Origin: Tianweitania sediminis
GTDB lineage: Bacteria; Pseudomonadota; Alphaproteobacteria; Rhizobiales; Rhizobiaceae
Reading direction: 5' to 3'
DNA length: 64,000 nucleotides
Assembly: GCF_017813335.1 (NCBI RefSeq)
Contig: NZ_JAGIYY010000011.1
Coordinates: 78,526-142,525, forward strand
Translations under genes and position numbers: made by a program
In this document: positions 44,217 to 50,479 of the stretch, piece by piece
Layout: every line of letters starts with the position of its first letter
Numbering within the stretch: position 1 is the first letter of the stretch
The notes under the pieces: generated by a model
Database searches by the model: none
Seen by the model: the letters and a program-made list of their open reading frames with translations, nothing else
What the model was told of the DNA's origin: nothing

Positions 44217-44218
44217 AG

Positions 44219-45721
44219 ATGGATCTTTTAGCTAATCTCGCGCTTGGTTTCTCAGAGGCGCTCACCTCTACCAATCTTTTCTACTGCTTCATCGGCTGCC
44301 TCCTTGGAACGCTGATTGGTGTCCTGCCAGGCCTTGGGCCGCCGGCCACCATCGCCATGCTCCTGCCGATGACTTTCACGCTAGAGCCCTCGTCCTCGCT
44401 GATAATGCTGGCCGGCATTTACTATGGTGCGCAGTACGGCGGCTCGACGACAGCGATCCTCGTCAACCTTCCAGGTGAGTCCTCCTCGGTTGTCACAGCC
44501 CTCGACGGCTATCAAATGGCTCGTAACGGCAAGGCTGGGCTGGCACTGTCGACTGCCGCGCTCGCCTCCTTCGCCGCAGGTTCGATCGCGACTCTTGTTA
44601 TTGCCGCCGCAGCGCCGCTGCTCGCCGCTTTCGCTCTGGAGTTTCACGCGCCAGACTATTTTGCTCTGATGGTGCTCGGCCTCATCGCATCCGTTGTTTT
44701 GGCACAAGGATCAGTTCTGAAGGCGCTGTCGATGATCATCTTCGGCTTGATAGTCGGGATCGTCGGGACGGATGTAACAACAGGCGTTTCCCGGATGACG
44801 CTCGGCCGGGCAGAGCTTATCGACGGTGTCTCTATCGTAGCGGTCGCGATGGGCATTTTCGGTCTCGGCGAGATCATGCAAAACCTGACGCATGGTGATG
44901 AGGGGCGGTCAAGCTATCGAGCGCAGCTGAACAGTCTTTTACCTTCGTGGCAGGACCTCAGGCAGATGGCAGCGCCCATTGCTCGCGGAACTGGTCTCGG
45001 CACAATCCTCGGGATTCTTCCCGGTGGCGGCGCACTCCTCTCCTCGTTCACCGCCTACGCGATGGAAAAAAAGCTCGCCAGCGACCCAACCCGGTTCGGG
45101 CGCGGTGCTATTGAAGGCGTTGCGGCACCGGAGGCGGCCAATAATGCTGGTGCGCAGACATCGCTAATCCCGCTCCTGACGCTGGGCTTGCCTTCCAATG
45201 TTATCGCCGCATTGATGGCCGGAGCGATGATCATTCAGGGAATCCAACCCGGGCCGAATGTCATCATCGAGCAACCAACCCTCTTCTGGGGTCTCATTGC
45301 GTCGATGTGGATCGGCAATGTCATGCTTGTAATCTTGAACCTGCCGCTGATTGGGCTGTGGGTGAGGCTACTTACCATTCCCTACAAACTGCTCTTTCCG
45401 GCGATCCTTGCATTTTGCGCCATTGGAGTTTTTTCGCTGAGCTTCTCGACCTTCGACATCTGGGTCATGGTCGTTTTCGGCGCGTTCGGTTATCTCTTCC
45501 GGCGGCTCGACTGCGAGCCCGCGCCCTTCCTGCTTGGGATGGTGCTCGGGCCCATGATGGAAGAGAACCTGCGACGGGCCATGCTTCTGTCGCGGGGGGA
45601 TCCGCTTGTGTTTTTGCAACGTCCGATTAGCGCCACCCTTTTGCTCCTGGCGCTGGTCGCCGTCGTCATGGTTTCTCTGCCGGCGATACGCAAACAGCGC
45701 GATCAGGCGCTTGAGGAATGA
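44219..45721 (+). CDS. Tripartite tricarboxylate transporter large membrane subunit (TctA)
   Basis: 500 residues and about twelve membrane helices. Family motifs GTLIGVLPGLGPPATIAMLLPMTF near the start and GTILGILPGGGALLSSFTAYAMEKKL in the second half, followed by GAIEGVAAPEAANNAGAQTSLIPLLTLGLPSN, form the two repeated ligand loops. Completes a secondary, solute-binding-protein-dependent carboxylate importer. The operon ends here. Confidence 0.94.
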   Translation: MDLLANLALGFSEALTSTNLFYCFIGCLLGTLIGVLPGLGPPATIAMLLPMTFTLEPSSSLIMLAGIYYGAQYGGSTTAILVNLPGESSSVVTALDGYQMARNGKAGLALSTAALASFAAGSIATLVIAAAAPLLAAFALEFHAPDYFALMVLGLIASVVLAQGSVLKALSMIIFGLIVGIVGTDVTTGVSRMTLGRAELIDGVSIVAVAMGIFGLGEIMQNLTHGDEGRSSYRAQLNSLLPSWQDLRQMAAPIARGTGLGTILGILPGGGALLSSFTAYAMEKKLASDPTRFGRGAIEGVAAPEAANNAGAQTSLIPLLTLGLPSNVIAALMAGAMIIQGIQPGPNVIIEQPTLFWGLIASMWIGNVMLVILNLPLIGLWVRLLTIPYKLLFPAILAFCAIGVFSLSFSTFDIWVMVVFGAFGYLFRRLDCEPAPFLLGMVLGPMMEENLRRAMLLSRGDPLVFLQRPISATLLLLALVAVVMVSLPAIRKQRDQALEE

Positions 45722-46038
45722 AGTTCCGGTGCAGACAGTGGCGGCTGTTGCATTAGCCGGCAGGCGATCATCAAGCGTCCGGTAAAATGACGCCTGATTG
45801 AGTCTTTCGAACCTCAGGGCATACCCGCGCGTGACTGCTTCATGTGACTTGGGCAAGCGGTAACGTCAGGCTGAAGATGCATCGGATGTGACAGCTTTGC
45901 GCTAAGCTAAAACCCTGGTGTGACAATGGCTGCGATGGGGCCGTACGGAGACAGTCAGCTTACGGCGGCGAAAACGAGGGAAGCTGCCGATGATTTGGCT
46001 CGGCCGAGTCCCCTCGCGCGCTAGCGGTGATCAAGCCC
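45722..46038. other. Gap between tctA and the LysR gene, no gene recognised
   Basis: About 320 bases between two genes that converge. A minus-strand frame at about 45740-45856 has some coding look (FERLNQASFYRTLDDRL) but no start, stop and family together. No clear terminator hairpin with a T-run was found. Confidence 0.4.
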
Positions 46039-46950
46039 TCACCGAAGCCCCAGCAGGGCACCCACCCGGTTCGCGGCCTCCGCCAGAGCATGGAAGTGCC
46101 GTTCACGGCCGCTGGCTTCACGCCAGTACAGACCGACCTCACGCTGCTCGTTCCAGTCACCGAATTCGATCAGCCTGACGTCGTCCTGCGGACGAAACTC
46201 GGCACGGGCGTAGAGCTCCGGGAACACCGACAGCCCCATGCCGATCGACACCATCTGTCGGATCGCATCGAGGCTTGTGCCCTCGAAGTCGTCGACGATC
46301 CTGGCGCCCGATGCCTCGGCGAGGTGCCTGACATTTTCCAGCAGACGGTGACCCCGACCGAGCGCGAGCAGCTTCTCACCGGCAAGATCGCGTAGGCTGA
46401 CACTCGCGAGCCTGGCGAGGTCGTGCTCGGCGGGAACGCCCAAATAGAGCTTCTCCCGGCCAATGCGGGAGAATGAGAGACCCGCACGCTCTGGAGATGG
46501 ACCGAGACCACAATCGAGGCTGCCATCCGCAACCAGACTTTCGATCGCGGTTGGATTGTCCTCCCGGATATAGACCTGCAGGGCAGAGTATTGCTCGTGC
46601 AGCTTCGGCAGCAATCTCGAAAGGAAGTAGGGACCGAAAGTAGGCGGCGTGCCGAGCCGGATCGTGCCGCCGAGAGCTTTGGCCTGGGAGGATAGGTCGC
46701 TGAGCAGTTCGTCCCTGGAGGCGAGCAGGACGCGAGCGCCCCGCGCGAGCCTCTCTCCGGCGGGCGTTGCGATAACCTGAGATGAGGTGCGCTCGAACAA
46801 TGGTGTTTCGAGCCCGTGCTCGACCAGGGCGATCTGCACAGACAGCGTCGGCTGCGACACGTTGCAGTGGCGTGCGGCCTTCGCGAAGTGGCGCAGATCA
46901 TGCAACGCCACGACATATTCGAGTTGGCGGAACGAGGGGCGAAAAGACAT
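46039..46950 (-). CDS. OxyR-like LysR regulator lacking the redox cysteines
   Basis: 303 residues, aligned by eye along its whole length with E. coli OxyR: FRQLEYVVALHDLRHFAKAARHCNVSQPTLSVQI is the winged helix, and TPPTFGPYFLSRLLPKLHEQYSALQVYI and DLAGEKLLALGRGHRLLENV are OxyR blocks. At the two redox positions OxyR has GHC and nine residues later C; here they are Arg202 and Ala211. Only Cys29 (DNA-binding domain) and Cys147 occur. It therefore cannot use the OxyR disulfide switch. It is divergent from the DUF465-TerC-SbtA-PII genes and may control them. Confidence 0.88.
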   Translation of the reverse strand: MSFRPSFRQLEYVVALHDLRHFAKAARHCNVSQPTLSVQIALVEHGLETPLFERTSSQVIATPAGERLARGARVLLASRDELLSDLSSQAKALGGTIRLGTPPTFGPYFLSRLLPKLHEQYSALQVYIREDNPTAIESLVADGSLDCGLGPSPERAGLSFSRIGREKLYLGVPAEHDLARLASVSLRDLAGEKLLALGRGHRLLENVRHLAEASGARIVDDFEGTSLDAIRQMVSIGMGLSVFPELYARAEFRPQDDVRLIEFGDWNEQREVGLYWREASGRERHFHALAEAANRVGALLGLR

Positions 46951-46956
46951 CCGATA

Positions 46957-46993
46957 TTAGTTAGAAACTATCACAGAAATTACAACAATCAAT
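46957..46993. promoter_or_regulatory. OxyR-type box in the LysR/DUF465 divergent promoter
   Basis: Four tetrads with exact seven-base spacing: TTAG (46957), CTAT (46968), ATTA (46979), CAAT (46990). The OxyR consensus is ATAG-n7-CTAT-n7-ATAG-n7-CTAT; 12 of 16 defined bases agree and the spacing is perfect. It begins seven bases before the LysR start codon, as in autoregulated LysR genes, and 61 bases before the DUF465 gene on the other side. Confidence 0.65.
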
Positions 46994-47053
46994 TTGCGCT
47001 ATATCCTCCGGCGCCCCACCTTCTGCGCATCGACAGACAATGGAGGCAAACGC

Positions 47054-47290
47054 ATGGACCCGTTCATCAAGTCGCTTCGTCATCGCCGCGCCACTGTTCA
47101 GGCGCGCATTGAGGATGAGCAGGCCCGGCCCGTGCCGGACCAATTGCGCCTGAGCGCGCTCAAGCGCCTGAAGCTCCGGTTCCGTGACCAGATCGAGTTC
47201 ATCGAGCGCATGAACCAGCGCGGCGAGACCATTCCGATTCCGGTCGTGCGACGCCGGTCGCATCGTCCGCTTCTGTCGGGGAGATCCTGA
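47054..47290 (+). CDS. DUF465 (YdcH-like) protein
   Basis: 78 residues, mostly one helical hairpin: SLRHRRATVQARIEDEQARPVPDQLRLSALKRLKLRFRDQIEFIERM, with the RLxxLKxxKLxxKDxI-type heptad of DUF465 followed by a basic tail (PVVRRRSHRPLLSGRS). The ATG at 47054 follows GGAGG. First gene of the operon facing the LysR regulator. No function is established for the family. Confidence 0.82.
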   Translation: MDPFIKSLRHRRATVQARIEDEQARPVPDQLRLSALKRLKLRFRDQIEFIERMNQRGETIPIPVVRRRSHRPLLSGRS

Positions 47291-47291
47291 G

Positions 47292-47576
47292 ATGACCCCC
47301 GTAGAGGGAACTGAAAGGTCCGGCCGCGGGCAGCGCTTGCGCGTGGCGGGTCAGCGCCTGTTCGGCGACGTTGCCGACCACTACCGGACCATGAAGAGGC
47401 GCCTTGCCGAGATGCTCATGCGCGGCGATCGCGATTGCGCCACGCTCAGCGCAATCTCCCAGGAGATCGGCAGGATGCGTCAGAAGATCCGCGCAGATCT
47501 TCAGCGTCGTCGGGACGAACGGGACTGGAAGAGGCAGCAGAGGAAGGCGTTGCGTTCGGCGCTGCCCGAAGATTGA
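47292..47576 (+). CDS. Small basic helical protein, unknown
   Basis: 94 residues, 1 base after the DUF465 stop. Strongly basic and predicted helical throughout: VAGQRLFGDVADHYRTMKRRLAEMLMRGDRDCATLSAISQEIGRMRQKIRADLQRRRDERDWKRQQRKALRSALPED. No membrane segment, no known domain; a second DUF465-like hairpin is possible by pattern. Its tight spacing between the DUF465 gene and the next ribosome site (GAGGAG) supports that it is translated. Confidence 0.6.
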   Translation: MTPVEGTERSGRGQRLRVAGQRLFGDVADHYRTMKRRLAEMLMRGDRDCATLSAISQEIGRMRQKIRADLQRRRDERDWKRQQRKALRSALPED

Positions 47577-47586
47577 GGAGACTGCC

Positions 47587-47861
47587 GTGAATCTTAACGA
47601 TCGACGAAACAGCAGGCTTGCCCGCGCTTTCGCTACAGTGCCGTCGCGCTGATCGCCGCCTGGTCGCTCCTGGCGCTCGCAGGCTATTACGCGCTGGGGA
47701 CTGTGTCGGACTTGCTCGGGTCCGTAGATCCCGCTTACGGATGGATCGTCTGGAGCGGCGACGTCTTCGGCCTCGGTGGACCGGCGGTCGCACTGCTCTG
47801 GCTGGTGGGCACGGTTCTCATACTCGGCGCGATGACGGTTGTCCGCCGCGTCGCCACCTGA
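47587..47861 (+). pseudogene. Small two-helix membrane protein split by a frameshift
   Basis: A GTG at 47587 with GAGGAG six bases upstream opens VNLNDRRNSRLARAF, but that frame stops at 47652. One frame over, the sequence continues RYSAVALIAAWSLLALAGYYALG and, after a short loop, GGPAVALLWLVGTVLILGAMTVV, ending RRVAT at 47861. The second frame has no start codon of its own, and the total length differs from a multiple of three by one missing base. A single deletion near 47632, real or from sequencing, rejoins a 91-residue protein with two membrane helices. Confidence 0.6.
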
Positions 47862-48007
47862 AGCCCTTCGCGAAGCCGCCGCCCGCTCGATCTGGTCGGC
47901 GGCTTCCACCTTCCATCTGAAAGTCCGGGCCCCTCTGGCGAGAGACGCCGGTCCTCTCGCGATGTCGGACGCGATCCTCATCGCGTGCCGGCTGGAGTTC
48001 ATTGATC

Positions 48008-48991
48008 ATGGATCTTGCGTTTCTCGTCGTCGAATGGCTGGGCAAGCCCGCCTGGATGTGGCTGTCCTTCCTCGGCATCGTCGTCGCCCTGCTGGCCTTC
48101 GACCTCGGCGTGCTGCACCGAGACAACCGGGAGATCGAAGTGCGCGAGAGCCTGCTGCTCTCGGCCATGTATGTCGGACTCGGCCTCGCCTTCGGCGGCT
48201 GGGTCTGGTGGCAGCTCGGCGCAGAGCTCGGCATGAACTACCTCACCGGCTTCGTCGTCGAGAAGACGCTTGCGCTCGACAACGTCTTCGTCATCGCGCT
48301 GATCTTCTCCTTCTTCGCGGTTCCGCGCATCTATCAGCATCGCGTGCTGTTCTGGGGCATCCTCGGCGTCATCGTGCTACGCGCGATAATGATCGGGCTG
48401 GGCGCTACGCTCGTCGCCGAGTTCTCCTGGGTGCTCTACATCTTCGCGGCGTTCTTGATCGTCACCGGCATCAAGATGCTGGTGATGGGCGACAAGGAGC
48501 CGGAGATCGGTCAGAATCCGCTGGTCCGCTTCATGCGCCGCCGGTTCAACGTGACCGACGAGCACCACGGCCAGGACTTCTTCGTTAAGAAGGCCAATCC
48601 GCAAACTGGCCGCATGGTTTGGTTCGTGACGCCGCTGTTCATGGCGCTGGTCATGGTCGAGATCGCCGACGTCATCTTCGCGGTCGACTCGGTGCCCGCG
48701 ATCTTCGCGATCACCACGGATCCGTTCATCGTCTACACGTCGAACATCTTTGCGATCCTCGGCCTGCGCGCGCTGTACTTCGCGCTGGCTGCCATGATCC
48801 ACCGCTTCCAGTACCTTAAGCCGGCTCTGGCAATCGTGCTGATGTTCATCGGCTCGAAGATCTTCGTCGCCGACCTCTTGGGGCTTGAGAAGTTCCCGGC
48901 CGCTCTCTCGCTCGGCGTCACGCTGTCGATCATCGCCGCTGGCATTCTCTACTCGCTCTGGCGGACCCGAAAGCCGGAGATCGCCGCATGA
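48008..48991 (+). CDS. TerC/Alx-family integral membrane protein
   Basis: 327 residues with about nine membrane helices. The paired acidic motifs of the family are intact: EKTLALDNVFVIALIFSFFAVP and EIADVIFAVDSVPAIFAITTDPFIVYTSNIFAILGLRALYF. Members such as Alx export manganese, and TerC itself takes part in tellurite and metal resistance. I start at ATG 48008 rather than TTG 48002. The stop overlaps the SbtA-type gene start by four bases. A manganese link would suit the OxyR-like setting but is inferred. Confidence 0.92.
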   Translation: MDLAFLVVEWLGKPAWMWLSFLGIVVALLAFDLGVLHRDNREIEVRESLLLSAMYVGLGLAFGGWVWWQLGAELGMNYLTGFVVEKTLALDNVFVIALIFSFFAVPRIYQHRVLFWGILGVIVLRAIMIGLGATLVAEFSWVLYIFAAFLIVTGIKMLVMGDKEPEIGQNPLVRFMRRRFNVTDEHHGQDFFVKKANPQTGRMVWFVTPLFMALVMVEIADVIFAVDSVPAIFAITTDPFIVYTSNIFAILGLRALYFALAAMIHRFQYLKPALAIVLMFIGSKIFVADLLGLEKFPAALSLGVTLSIIAAGILYSLWRTRKPEIAA

Positions 48992-49941
48992 CGACGCTGC
49001 TCTCCCCGATGGTGCTGTTCTTCGGGCTCGGCGCTTTGGCTGCCTTTGCCCGCTCGGGCCTCACAATCCCGGAGGCAGTTGGCAAGGCGATGGCGATCTA
49101 TCTCATGGTCGCCATCGGCCTGAAGGGTGGTGTCGCAGTTGCTGCGGAGGGGTTTACCCCAGACCTTGCGCTTGCCGCCGTTCTTGGCCTGACACTGTCG
49201 GTCGTCCTGCCGCTCCCCGCATTCTGGCTGGTTCGCCGGGTGGGACAACAGTCGGCGATCGACGCGGCGGCGATTGCGGCGCATTACGGCTCGGTCAGCG
49301 TCGTCACCTTCGTCGCAGGTATAGAGATCCTCAAGCTCGCCGGCCCCCCCGCGAGCGGCAGCATGATCGCCGTGCTGGCTCTGATGGAGACCCCGGCGAT
49401 CGTCGTCGGCCTCCTTCTGGCACGACGAGCGACGAAGGCGGGCGGCATCACCGCCGGCCGCATTCTCCATGAGACGCTGTTCAACGGCTCCGTCGTCCTG
49501 CTGGTCGGCAGCTTCCTGATCGGGCTTGCCGTCGGGAAAGAAGGCTACACGCAGATCGCCCCGGTGTTCGAGGCCGGGTTCCGTGGCATCCTGTGCCTGT
49601 TCCTGCTTGACATGGGTTTGATCGCGGCGCGGCGCCTGAGCGAGACGCGTTCGCTGACGTTGCAACTGACAGGGCTCGCCCTCGCCATCCCGATCATGAA
49701 CGGCCTGGTCGGCACGCTTCTTGGTGCCATGACCGGTCTCGGCACGCCCGACGCAGCCGCCCTCGGCATTCTTGCCGCCAGCGCTTCCTACATCGCCGTG
49801 CCGGCCGCGATGCGCATGGCACTGCCGGAGGCCAATTCCGGGACGTCGCTTGCCATGTCGCTCGGCGTGACCTTCCCCTTCAACGTCACGTTCGGCATCC
49901 CTCTCTACATCTGGTTCGCGCGGAGCATCGCAGGGTCATGA
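48988..49941 (+). CDS. sbtA: SbtA-type sodium-dependent bicarbonate permease
   Basis: 317 residues, ten hydrophobic segments in two related halves. Typical pieces are LFFGLGALAAFARSGLTIPEAVGKAMAIYLMVAIGLKGG at the start, AAHYGSVSVVTFVAGIEIL in the middle with the conserved HYGSVS substrate motif, and ASASYIAVPAAMRMALPEANSGTSLAMSLGVTFPFNVTFGIPLY near the end. In cyanobacteria SbtA takes up bicarbonate with sodium. It is joined by ATGA overlaps to the TerC gene before and the PII-like gene behind. Confidence 0.92.
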   Translation: MTTLLSPMVLFFGLGALAAFARSGLTIPEAVGKAMAIYLMVAIGLKGGVAVAAEGFTPDLALAAVLGLTLSVVLPLPAFWLVRRVGQQSAIDAAAIAAHYGSVSVVTFVAGIEILKLAGPPASGSMIAVLALMETPAIVVGLLLARRATKAGGITAGRILHETLFNGSVVLLVGSFLIGLAVGKEGYTQIAPVFEAGFRGILCLFLLDMGLIAARRLSETRSLTLQLTGLALAIPIMNGLVGTLLGAMTGLGTPDAAALGILAASASYIAVPAAMRMALPEANSGTSLAMSLGVTFPFNVTFGIPLYIWFARSIAGS

Positions 49942-50249
49942 ACGCAAGCATCGAACGCGTGAAGGTTGAAATCTTGCTGGACGCGCCTCTGTGCGATCTC
50001 GTCACAAGGATGGTCGAGGAGGCAGGCGCCGGCGGCTACACGATCCTGCTGGCGCTCGGCGGCTCCGGACGCAACGGCCGATGGCGCGAGGACCGGGTAA
50101 CAGGCGCGGATACCAAGCTCCTCCTTCTGGCAGTCGCGGCGGATGACATTGCCGAGGCGATCGTGCGCGGCCTGGAACCTCTCCTGGACAGCTACAGACT
50201 GATTGTCATGACCACACGGGTGGGCGTAGTGCGCGGGGACAAGTTCTAG
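49938..50249 (+). CDS. PII-like protein paired with SbtA (SbtB/CPII type)
   Basis: 103 residues of the PII superfamily: VEILLDAPLCDLVTRMVEEAGAGGYTIL is the first strand-helix-strand unit, LGGSGRNGRWREDRVTGADTKLLLLAVAADD contains the T-loop region, and LDSYRLIVMTTRVGVVRGDKF is the last strand. SbtB-type proteins bind adenine nucleotides and gate the SbtA channel. The uridylylated tyrosine of GlnB is not seen. It overlaps the permease gene by four bases. Confidence 0.85.
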   Translation: MNASIERVKVEILLDAPLCDLVTRMVEEAGAGGYTILLALGGSGRNGRWREDRVTGADTKLLLLAVAADDIAEAIVRGLEPLLDSYRLIVMTTRVGVVRGDKF

Positions 50250-50331
50250 CTTGGATACGCGCGCCCTTCACCTCGCGGCATGGGGTGCCGTCAGGCCAAA
50301 TTCTTGCCGTTCCCGACGTTCTCGAACGGGG

Positions 50332-50356
50332 CCGGAAGCGGAATGGCAGCTTCCGG
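50332..50356. terminator. Stem-loop after the PII-like gene
   Basis: CCGGAAGC and GCTTCCGG form a perfect eight-pair stem with a nine-base loop, about 80 bases after the stop codon. There is no T-run, so it is at best part of a Rho-dependent end. Confidence 0.35.
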
Positions 50357-50479
50357 GCGGCAGTGCGTGAGAACCTGTCATTCACTTCAACAAGGTTGAG
50401 CGGTTTGGGCTTGCACCTTTAGGTGACTGTCTTCAACCCGCGTTAAGCTTGGGGTACTGGGTCAAGATGAGCCAGAGAT

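Noticed and set aside
47862..48007. Mn-sensing yybP-ykoY riboswitch before the TerC gene
   Set aside because: Such leaders are known before alx/terC-type genes, but I could not find the conserved paired elements in this 146-base gap.
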